Assembly (NCBI RefSeq): GCF_017744675.1
Contig: NZ_JAGIAV010000004.1
Coordinates: 482,567-546,566 of the forward strand
From: Flavobacterium sp.
GTDB taxonomy: Bacteria; Bacteroidota; Bacteroidia; Flavobacteriales; Flavobacteriaceae
Direction of reading: 5' to 3'
Length of the DNA: 64,000 nt
Shown: in pieces, positions 42,287 to 49,526 of the stretch
Numbering within the stretch: position 1 is the first letter of the stretch
Layout: each line of letters opens with the position of its first letter
Notes under the pieces: generated by a model
Told to the model about the DNA's origin: nothing
Seen by the model: the letters and a program-made list of their open reading frames with translations, nothing else
The model's database searches: none
Position numbers and translations under genes: made by a program

Positions 42287-43582
42287 TTAAACAAACATTT
42301 GTTGCAACAATCCTTTTTTAAATCTTTGAAATTGAGTAATTTCTTCTTTAGTATTTTCAATTTTAAAATCAAGCTGTTCTAAAAAATAACCTATTTTATC
42401 TTGTTCTTCTTTTGAAGTAGGCAAATACATCTTTTTTGATAAAAACGTTGTATTTGTTATATTAATAGTATTCTTAGCCCCCTTTTGCACTATAGATCTT
42501 AAATAATTATTTACATTTATTGGAGATTCGAAGTAAACATTGAGCATATAACCTAGCCCTTTTGTTTCAGGTGTAAAAACCCCATAAAGAGGGGAAACAA
42601 TTACATTTTCTACAATTTTACTTTGCTTAATTATCCCTAGAGGAAAGTTCCCAGTTGGACTTTTAGTATAAACTAGATCACCATTTTTTACCAGGTTATA
42701 ATTCTCTGTATTTTTAGCGGCAAAAGCTCTTCCTAAATGTTCAATTTGATTAATCAATCCTTTATGAACCGATACTGAAAAAACATCTTCATTTCCACTG
42801 CTCTTATCTTTATGTTCGAAAAAAACTTCGCTTAATTTTCTTACTTTCCAATCCGGATAATCATTTCCATTTTCATCTTTAAAGCGTAATTTCCTAGAAA
42901 ACAATTGTTGCATTACGCCTTTTTTGTATTGCTCTAATAATTCCTTTTTGCGTGAAAGTTGTTGTATTTTTCCATCAACCGTACTTAAAAAAGAAGCTAT
43001 TTTTTGTTGCTCCTCGAGAGTTGGAATATTAAGTTTAAGATTTGCAACTCTACTTGTGGATAAGCTAAGAACTTTTGTCCCCTGAGCTATTAGCATTATT
43101 TGTTTTCTTAATTTCCAAGATTTCAAAAGATAACCAGTAAATCCTATGAAAGTTTTATCTGAAATTGGTCTAGCTAAAAATGTATGAAGTCCAGACAATA
43201 ATTTTACATTACAAATATCAATTAATTCAATTGACTTACCAATATCAGCATAATCTTCAGAAGCATCTGCCATAATTATATCGCCATTTTTACAATATGA
43301 CTCTTTTTTTATATTAGATAAATCTACATCAGAAATTATTAAAGGGACATTTTCATTTTTCAGATAAAAATGAGTTTGGAATTTTGTATGAATATCTCCG
43401 TAATGAATATTATATACTTCTCCTTCGTCATAATTTAATTTATCCCTAGATAATGAATTTGTATTGTAAAATGAATAAAGTTCACCAAATCTTTTTTCTT
43501 TCCAATTTTCTTCAAACTCAGGAAAACGCAATTGTGGTGCTTCACTTTTTTTCTTTTCTATTCGTAAAATTGCTGTACTCAT
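42287..43582 (-). CDS. hsdS: Type I restriction enzyme, specificity subunit
   Basis: The 431-residue subunit has two target recognition domains separated by a conserved helical spacer. The first (about 18-180) ends with LNIPTLEEQQKIASFLSTVDGKIQQLSRKKELLEQYKKGVMQQLFS. The second (about 215-395) ends with MYLPTSKEEQDKIGYFLEQLDFKIENTKEEI..KKGLLQQMF. Each TRD recognises half of a bipartite site. The start overlaps the hsdM stop by one base (TAATG). No recombination inverted repeats or second hsdS copy are seen, so it does not look phase-variable. Confidence 0.95.
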   Translation of the reverse strand: MSTAILRIEKKKSEAPQLRFPEFEENWKEKRFGELYSFYNTNSLSRDKLNYDEGEVYNIHYGDIHTKFQTHFYLKNENVPLIISDVDLSNIKKESYCKNGDIIMADASEDYADIGKSIELIDICNVKLLSGLHTFLARPISDKTFIGFTGYLLKSWKLRKQIMLIAQGTKVLSLSTSRVANLKLNIPTLEEQQKIASFLSTVDGKIQQLSRKKELLEQYKKGVMQQLFSRKLRFKDENGNDYPDWKVRKLSEVFFEHKDKSSGNEDVFSVSVHKGLINQIEHLGRAFAAKNTENYNLVKNGDLVYTKSPTGNFPLGIIKQSKIVENVIVSPLYGVFTPETKGLGYMLNVYFESPINVNNYLRSIVQKGAKNTINITNTTFLSKKMYLPTSKEEQDKIGYFLEQLDFKIENTKEEITQFQRFKKGLLQQMFV

Positions 43583-45144
43583 TAGAAAGGTGTTTCAATT
43601 CCTAGTTCATTGCAAAAACCGACAATGGTTTTATCTGTTTCTTCAATAGTTGCATTCAAAACCTTAATTTCGTTAGCAATTGCATTTATATCAATACTTT
43701 CTTCGTCTTCAAAAGTATCAACATAACGAGGAATATTCAGGTTGTAATCATTAGTGGCTATTTCACTCAAAAGTGCAATATGGCTATATTTTACTTCTCC
43801 AATTCTGTTTTTGTAAGTGCTAATAATTTTGTCAATATCTTCGCTTCGTAAAACATTCTGAGTCTTTACCTTTTCGTAATTCTGGCTCGCATCAATAAAC
43901 AAAATGTCGTTTGGATTCTCTCTTTTTTTCTTAAGAACCAAAATACAAGTCGGAATCGAGGTACCGTAAAAAATATTGGCAGGCAAACCAATTACAGCAT
44001 CCAAATAATTTTTCTCTTTTATTAAATATTCGCGTATATGTCCTTCAGAAGCCCCACGAAATAAAACTCCGTGAGGTAAAACTACAGCCATTGTTCCATT
44101 ATCGTCTAATTGATGAACCATGTGTTGTACAAAAGCAAAATCTGCTTTACTGCTTGGAGCTAGTTTCCCATAGTCCGAAAAACGATCTTGGCTCATAAAT
44201 AAAGGGCTCGCGCTCCACTTTGCAGAAAAAGGTGGATTGGCAACAATAGCTTCAAAACGCATATCGTAATGTTGCGGACGTTCTAAAGTGTCTTCATTTT
44301 TAATATCAAAACGTTTGTAATGCACATCGTGCATAATCATGTTCATACGACATAAGTTGTAAGTTGTAGGATTCATTTCCTGTCCATAAAATTCACCTAC
44401 ATTTTTTACTTCTTTTGCCACACGTAACAATAAGGAGCCAGAACCACATGTAGGATCGTAAACACTTTTAAGCTTTTCTTTACCTACAGTTACTAATTGT
44501 GCCAAAATACTGCTGACCTGTTGTGGCGTATAAAATTCACCTGCTTTTTTTCCTGCACCACTAGCAAACTTGCCAATCAAATATTCGTAGGCATCTCCAA
44601 GCACATCACTATCTGTATTTTCAAGATCAAAATCAATTTCATCTAAATGCATCAGTACACGAACAATTAATTCATTTTTATCCGTTTCAGATTTCCCTAA
44701 TTTATGAGAAGTTAAGTCTAGGTCTGAAAACAGGTTTCCGAAATCCTCTTCGCTTTCTGTTCCCATTGTACTTTGCTCAATATGGGTAAGTACTTTAGCT
44801 AAATCACCAAGAATAAAATTATTTATACCGCCTGAATTTCCTCTTTTTGCTAATTCAGAAAACAATTCAGAGGGTTCCAAGAAAAAACCTAGTTTATCAA
44901 TTGCTAATAATTTTAATTCTTGCAATAATAGGGCTTCGTCAGGATGTCCTTTAACTTCTTTAAAAGTCAACCCGTCTGGTTTTAGTACTTCATTAGCATA
45001 CAAATCCATTTTGGTACTTAAATACTTGTAGAAAATAAAACCTAATATATAATCCCTGAAATCATCGGCATCCATTTTTCCTCGAAGAGTGTTTGCAATG
45101 TTCCAAAGTTGTTGTTCTAATTTTTGTTTTTGTTCGGCTGCCAT
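43582..45144 (-). CDS. hsdM: Type I restriction enzyme, modification methylase subunit
   Basis: The 520-residue N6-adenine methyltransferase has the HsdM N-terminal helical domain (residues 1-150) and the catalytic domain with motif I DPTCGSGSLLL (230-240) for SAM binding and motif IV NPPF (303-306). VLPHGVLFRGASEG follows. It methylates the sites chosen by HsdS and forms the core of the restriction complex. It is the first gene of the operon, read hsdM-hsdS-orf80-hsdR-NTPase. A perfect inverted repeat lies 27 bp upstream of its start. Confidence 0.96.
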   Translation of the reverse strand: MAAEQKQKLEQQLWNIANTLRGKMDADDFRDYILGFIFYKYLSTKMDLYANEVLKPDGLTFKEVKGHPDEALLLQELKLLAIDKLGFFLEPSELFSELAKRGNSGGINNFILGDLAKVLTHIEQSTMGTESEEDFGNLFSDLDLTSHKLGKSETDKNELIVRVLMHLDEIDFDLENTDSDVLGDAYEYLIGKFASGAGKKAGEFYTPQQVSSILAQLVTVGKEKLKSVYDPTCGSGSLLLRVAKEVKNVGEFYGQEMNPTTYNLCRMNMIMHDVHYKRFDIKNEDTLERPQHYDMRFEAIVANPPFSAKWSASPLFMSQDRFSDYGKLAPSSKADFAFVQHMVHQLDDNGTMAVVLPHGVLFRGASEGHIREYLIKEKNYLDAVIGLPANIFYGTSIPTCILVLKKKRENPNDILFIDASQNYEKVKTQNVLRSEDIDKIISTYKNRIGEVKYSHIALLSEIATNDYNLNIPRYVDTFEDEESIDINAIANEIKVLNATIEETDKTIVGFCNELGIETPF

Positions 45145-45170
45145 TAAGCAATTTATTGTTTGTTTATTCT

Positions 45171-45196
45171 GATATTTTAGAAAGTGCTAAAATATC
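45171..45196. promoter_or_regulatory. Perfect 10-bp inverted repeat upstream of hsdM
   Basis: GATATTTTAG (45171-45180) and CTAAAATATC (45187-45196) are exact reverse complements with a 6-bp spacer. The site starts 27 bp before the hsdM ATG, in the expected promoter or leader. It could be an operator for a regulator or a hairpin in the leader; no C-protein gene is nearby. Confidence 0.5.
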
Positions 45197-45381
45197 GAAT
45201 ATAAACGGAAGTGGAAAGAGGAAAAACGTAAAGTATCCAAAAAGCAATCATTTTATTTATTGTTGTTTTTCAATTCACAAAAATTAAAAAGAACAACAAA
45301 ATCAAGTAAATAATGTATAATTATAAACAAATTTTATAACTACTAAAAATTATTAATTTGATTAATAAACACCTTCGCTAT

Positions 45382-45389
45382 ACCTTTGT
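45382..45389 (+). promoter_or_regulatory. Putative -7 promoter element (TACCTTTG) of the osmC gene
   Basis: TACCTTTG fully matches TAnnTTTG and lies 60 bp before the OsmC start. The DNA upstream (45310-45370) is AT-rich and could hold an OxyR site, but I see no clear one. With the hsdM leader repeat this is all I find in the 305-bp gap between the divergent hsdM and OsmC genes. Confidence 0.5.
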
Positions 45390-45449
45390 CTCATCAAAAT
45401 CAAAGAAATGATTTGAACATCTTAAAAAATAACTTAAAAAATAGAAATC

Positions 45450-45866
45450 ATGAAATTTACAAGAAGAGCAAACGCAAACTGGAAAGGTACAGGAATGGAA
45501 GGAAAAGGAACCATTAGTACACAAAGCACAACTTTAGACAATGCCCAATTATCATTCAAAACTCGTTTTGAGCAAGGTGTTGGAACCAACCCTGAGGAAT
45601 TAATCGCAGCGGCACATTCTGGCTGTTTTACCATGCAATTAAGCTTTTTATTGTCTGAAGCTGGTTTCGTTCCAGAAGATTTAGACACAACGGCTAAAGT
45701 AACTTTTGAAGACGGAACTATTACTTTAATTCAACTAGAACTTACTGGAAAAGTACCTGGAATTTCTGCAGAAGAATTTCAGCAAACCGCTCAAAAAGCA
45801 AAAGAAATTTGTCCAATTTCTAAGTTGTTGAATACTGAAATTACTTTATCAATCACTTTACTTTAA
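45450..45866 (+). CDS. osmC: OsmC family peroxiredoxin
   Basis: The 138-residue protein belongs to the OsmC branch, with the opening RRANANWKGTGMEGKGTI, catalytic C59 in HSGCFTMQL and C121 in EICPISKLLN. It detoxifies organic hydroperoxides in the cytoplasm. The window also encodes the sister protein Ohr at 29357. Here the gene is near an exported hydrolase and an OxyR homologue, which suggests peroxide control. Confidence 0.94.
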   Translation: MKFTRRANANWKGTGMEGKGTISTQSTTLDNAQLSFKTRFEQGVGTNPEELIAAAHSGCFTMQLSFLLSEAGFVPEDLDTTAKVTFEDGTITLIQLELTGKVPGISAEEFQQTAQKAKEICPISKLLNTEITLSITLL

Positions 45867-45916
45867 ATAAATCCCAATACAAAAATCCCAAATTCCAAAT
45901 CTTTGCGTAAAGCTTT

Positions 45917-46017
45917 GTCATCCTAAGCGAAGTCGAAGGACACGTCAGAAACTCTACAAAGATTATTACCAATCTTTGTGGAGCTACTCGCGGAGATTTC
46001 TCCTTCGTCGAAATGAC
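45917..46017. repeat. GTCAT inverted-repeat element, copy 3
   Basis: The element starts GTCATCCTAAGCGAAGTCGAAGGA and ends GAGATTTCTCCTTCGTCGAAATGAC. The right part is almost identical to copies 1 and 2, the left arm has drifted. It lies between the OsmC and hydrolase genes. Confidence 0.8.
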
Positions 46018-46086
46018 AAGATTGAGAAAATTGGAATTTGAAATTTTCAAAATTGAAATTTCTAATCAATCTAAAATTTTATAAAA

Positions 46087-46851
46087 ATGAAAACAATATT
46101 TAAAAGCTTTTTAGCATTTGCAATACTAATTTTTAGTTTAGCATTCACAAACATAAACGCACAAACTAATCCTAAAATTAAAAATGTCGTATTGGTTCAC
46201 GGTGCCTTTGCAGATGGTTCTGGATGGCAGGGTTTATACAAGGTTTTGACCAAAAAAGGCTATAATGTAACGATTGTTCAGAATCCATTGAGTTCTTTGG
46301 AGGATGATGTTCAAGCTACAAACTTGGCTTTAGACAAACAAGACGGACCAACCATTTTGGTGGGACATTCTTGGGGCGGAACTGTCATTACAGAAGCTGG
46401 AAATCACCCAAAAGTAGCGGCTTTGGTTTACGTAGCGGCTTTACAGCCTGATAATGGCGAAAACTCTGTTCAATGGTTGCAAACTGCTCCTCCAGCTCCA
46501 GAAAATGGTGTATTGCCTCCAGATGAAAAAGGAATTGCTTATTACGACAAAGCGAAATTTCACGCTGGTTTTGCAGGAGATTTGAGTAAAGAACAAGCTG
46601 ATTTTATGTATGCTTCGCAAGGTGCTTTCCATGCACAAGGTTTTTTAACTAAAATAACTAAAGCGGCTTGGAGAACTAAACCTTCTTACGGAATCGTAGC
46701 AACTGAAGATAAAAGTATTGTTCCGAGTATTCAGCACGCGATGTACAAACGTTCTAACACAAAAATCACTGAAATTAAAGGAAGTCACGTGGTGTTTATT
46801 TCTCAGCCAGAGAAAGTGGCGAATGTGATTGTTGAGGCGTCTAAAAATTAA
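46087..46851 (+). CDS. Exported alpha/beta hydrolase
   Basis: The 254-residue protein has a signal peptide (residues 1-25, ending NINAQ) and an esterase-type fold. NVVLVHGAFADGSGW gives the oxyanion loop, GHSWGG (about 93-98) the Ser nucleophile, and GSHVVFISQPEKVA the late His. This is the group of small HGAFADG hydrolases common in soil bacteria. The substrate is unknown; the location should be periplasmic. It shares direction with osmC, separated by a repeat. Confidence 0.9.
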   Translation: MKTIFKSFLAFAILIFSLAFTNINAQTNPKIKNVVLVHGAFADGSGWQGLYKVLTKKGYNVTIVQNPLSSLEDDVQATNLALDKQDGPTILVGHSWGGTVITEAGNHPKVAALVYVAALQPDNGENSVQWLQTAPPAPENGVLPPDEKGIAYYDKAKFHAGFAGDLSKEQADFMYASQGAFHAQGFLTKITKAAWRTKPSYGIVATEDKSIVPSIQHAMYKRSNTKITEIKGSHVVFISQPEKVANVIVEASKN

Positions 46852-46905
46852 ATTCCAATATTTTAAATTCCAAATTCCAATGAATTTGGGAGAAATTCCA
46901 AATAA

Positions 46906-46951
46906 AAAATTCCAAATTCCAATTACTGTATAGCTTGGAATTTGGAATTTT
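46906..46951. terminator. Bidirectional terminator between hydrolase and oxyR
   Basis: A perfect 17-bp inverted repeat, AAAATTCCAAATTCCAA with TTGGAATTTGGAATTTT, encloses a 12-base loop between two convergent genes. The arms are A/T-rich at the outer ends and so give a T-rich tail on both strands. Confidence 0.75.
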
Positions 46952-46965
46952 AGTATTGATTTTTT

Positions 46966-47931
46966 TTAAAGCTTACTAATCGCTTTAATAAAATAAGGCG
47001 AATCGTTCCAGCGGATTTTTTTATAACTGAAATCTTTTTTGAGGGATTCAGGAAGGCAGTTCCAGATGGCTTCGTTCATTTTTTCTAGCAATAATTTCTT
47101 GGAGAAGGAATCGGAAACTACTAGACTTATTTCTCTTACGGGAACGGGTTCTTTGAAAGGTTTAAAGAGTCCGCCTGACTCGTTTAAGGTGGAAAGTTTA
47201 GGAATAATCGCAAATCCTAAATGGGCGCGAACTAGATTTTTTAAGGTTTCTATCGAATTGATGTCATAGGTAAATTGTTCCTTTATTTTATCGGATGTTT
47301 TTAGTCCGCAAATGTCTAGCAATTGTGCGTTGTAGCAATATTCGTGATGCAACAATAACAATTCTGTTTTGTCACCCGGCTGCATTTCGTAAAATTCATC
47401 ATTCGCCATAGGATGCGTCTGATTTAAATACGCAACAAATGGCTCTTTAAAAACAACATGTTCAATTAAATTCGGGTTTCCGGTTGGTGTCGCCATAATG
47501 GCAACGTCTATTGCACCTGTTTCTAAATCGCGCATTAAGTGTCCCGTATATCCTTCTTTAATAATAAAATGCACTTTTGGCGCCGCTTCTTTCATTGCTT
47601 GAATAAACAGCGGAATTAGATAAGGCGATAAAGTAGAAATAATACCAAGCTTCAACTCCCCTTCCAGCAGATTTTTTTCGTTGATTACAAAATCACGAAT
47701 TTCATCGACTTCACGAAGTATCTTTTTGGCTTTATTAATAATTTCGATTCCTAAAACAGTTGGCGTCAACGGCACTTTATTTCGGTCAAAAATCTTGATT
47801 CCAATTTCTTCTTCTAGATTTTTCAACTGAATAGTCAATCCTGGCTGCGTTACCATACAAACTTCGGCAGCTCTTGCAAAATGGCGTTCTTCGTCTAAGG
47901 CAACAATATATTTTAACTGCTGAATAGTCAT
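46966..47931 (-). CDS. oxyR: LysR family peroxide regulator OxyR
   Basis: The 321-residue protein has an N-terminal LysR winged helix (MTIQQLKYIVALDEERHFARAAEVCMVTQP) and a periplasmic-binding-like sensor domain. Cysteines lie at residues 199 and 208 in HHEYCYNAQLLDICGL, the same numbers and spacing as the redox-active pair of Escherichia coli OxyR. Hydrogen peroxide would oxidise them to a disulfide and activate catalase, peroxidase and OsmC-type genes. It is convergent with the exported hydrolase and close to osmC. Confidence 0.92.
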   Translation of the reverse strand: MTIQQLKYIVALDEERHFARAAEVCMVTQPGLTIQLKNLEEEIGIKIFDRNKVPLTPTVLGIEIINKAKKILREVDEIRDFVINEKNLLEGELKLGIISTLSPYLIPLFIQAMKEAAPKVHFIIKEGYTGHLMRDLETGAIDVAIMATPTGNPNLIEHVVFKEPFVAYLNQTHPMANDEFYEMQPGDKTELLLLHHEYCYNAQLLDICGLKTSDKIKEQFTYDINSIETLKNLVRAHLGFAIIPKLSTLNESGGLFKPFKEPVPVREISLVVSDSFSKKLLLEKMNEAIWNCLPESLKKDFSYKKIRWNDSPYFIKAISKL

Positions 47932-48004
47932 TTTTTTATAGGTTCTAAGGTACTGAGATGCTAAGGTACTAAGTTGTTGAGTTTATTTTTAATTTCTAAT
48001 GAAA

Positions 48005-48036
48005 ACTTTGTCAAAGTTTGAAACTTTGACAAAGCT
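48005..48036. repeat. CTTTGTCAAAG palindrome
   Basis: The palindrome ACTTTGTCAAAGTTTGAAACT..AAAGCTT occurs alone here, without the arms found in the full ACACATAG-family element at 28306. The 297-bp gap also holds short AAGGTACT repeats near 47945-47975 just upstream of oxyR. Confidence 0.6.
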
Positions 48037-48228
48037 TAAACGGTAAGAAAAACTCAATCAAAAAGAAATGGTTCGAAATTTTGAAAAAATGGCTATGTAA
48101 AACCTTAAAAAGTACTTAAAAAAGTAATTTCAAAAAGATTCTTAGCTTTAAAAGCTGTATATTTAAATCTAAAGCCTATCCTGTTCCTGTTATTAGTGAT
48201 TATGGGCTAAATTTTTAAAGTGCAAAAA

Positions 48229-49305
48229 ATGAAACAATTATTACAGTGGACCATTATAATTCCGATTCTATCTTGGGCATTGCTTTTTAGCGGCTTAATA
48301 GAAAACAGTACTCTTTTTCAAATCGTTGCAAGTGTGCTGCTTATTCTAAGCGTAATGTCGGCGGTGCATCATTCTGAAATTATTGCAGAACGTGTTGGAG
48401 AACCTTATGGAACCATTATTTTGGCTATTTCGATCACGGTAATTGAAGTTTCTATTATTGTTTCTCTAATGCTTTCTGAAGGTTCAGAAGCGGCTTCTTT
48501 AGCCAGAGATACAGTTTACGCTGCCACGATGCTGATCTTAAACGGAATTATCGGTTTGTGTCTTCTCATTGGAAGCATTAAACATTACGAACAAAATTTC
48601 TCTGCTTCTTCGGTAACGATTGGTTTGGTTTCGCTGATTTCTATTATTGTATTTACTCTGGTTTTCCCTACTTTTACAGAAAGTGTTCATGGTTCTTATT
48701 ATTCAAAACCACAACTAATTTTTGCTTCTATTGCCTGCGTAGTCATCTATTCTTCTTTTTTATTTGCTCAAACCAAAGGCTACCGACAATATTTCTTAGC
48801 AAACGGAGACAACGAAGAAGAAACAAAAACGCATCCTATAGAAATTAATAATAAAACGTTTTATACGAGTCTTGTTTTTCTGTTGGTCAGTTTAGGAATT
48901 GTAGTTTTATTGGCCAAAACGCTTTCTCCTACCATAGAAAAAATCATTGTGAGTTATAGCCTTCCGAAATCGCTAGTTGGAGTCGTCATTGCCATCATCA
49001 TTTTATTGCCTGAAGCGATTGCAGCTATTATTGCGGCCAGAAAAAATAGACTGCAAACGAGTTTGAATCTAGCGTTAGGTTCTGCCCTTGCCAGCATCGG
49101 ATTAACGATTCCGAGTGTGGCTGTGGTTTGTATTATGATGAATATGCCTATTGTCTTAGGACTTGATATTAAATCTATTGTACTGTTGGCTTTGTCCGTT
49201 TTTACGGTAATGCTTTCTTTAAGCAAAGGCAAATCGAATGTGGTTTACGGTGTAGTGCTTTTGGTTAATCTGTTTGCTTTTATGTTTTTGATGATTTATC
49301 CTTAA
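48229..49305 (+). CDS. Calcium:proton antiporter (ChaA-like, CaCA family)
   Basis: The 358-residue protein has about ten membrane helices in two homologous halves. Each half has the acidic alpha-repeat helix: GTIILAISITVIEVSIIVSL near residue 65 and VVIAIIILLPEAIAAIIAARKNRLQTSLNLALGSALASIGL near 255. It would export Ca2+ (or other cations) across the inner membrane in exchange for protons. I start at ATG 48229; a GTG at 48220 would add three residues. No regulator is adjacent. Confidence 0.92.
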   Translation: MKQLLQWTIIIPILSWALLFSGLIENSTLFQIVASVLLILSVMSAVHHSEIIAERVGEPYGTIILAISITVIEVSIIVSLMLSEGSEAASLARDTVYAATMLILNGIIGLCLLIGSIKHYEQNFSASSVTIGLVSLISIIVFTLVFPTFTESVHGSYYSKPQLIFASIACVVIYSSFLFAQTKGYRQYFLANGDNEEETKTHPIEINNKTFYTSLVFLLVSLGIVVLLAKTLSPTIEKIIVSYSLPKSLVGVVIAIIILLPEAIAAIIAARKNRLQTSLNLALGSALASIGLTIPSVAVVCIMMNMPIVLGLDIKSIVLLALSVFTVMLSLSKGKSNVVYGVVLLVNLFAFMFLMIYP

Positions 49306-49318
49306 AAATGTCCTTTAT

Positions 49319-49459
49319 AAACACATAGAAAGATAGATTGTTTTTCTTTAAAAAAGATTTTAGAAAGAAACTAGTTTCTAACACATAGCCACTGTGTGAA
49401 TTGATGTGAGTGAAACGCCTTTACACCTATTCTAAAACCATGTTTCTATGTGTTTAAAA
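49319..49459. repeat. ACACATAG-family inverted-repeat element (copy B)
   Basis: The element starts AAACACATAGAAAGATAG and ends CCATGTTTCTATGTGTTTAAA. It contains AACTAGTTTCTAACACATAG and GAGTGAAACGCCTTT as in copy A, but lacks the CTTTGTCAAAG palindrome. It lies between two convergent genes. Confidence 0.75.
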
Positions 49460-49526
49460 TTATTCAACAAGAAGTCAAAGCTAACTATCATCTACAATGG
49501 TATCAAATAGAAATCATTAGAAACCT

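Noticed and set aside
42287..43582. Phase-variable hsdS
   Set aside because: There is only one hsdS copy, no recombinase gene and no inverted repeats within or beside it; no long homopolymer or tandem tract is seen in the gene.
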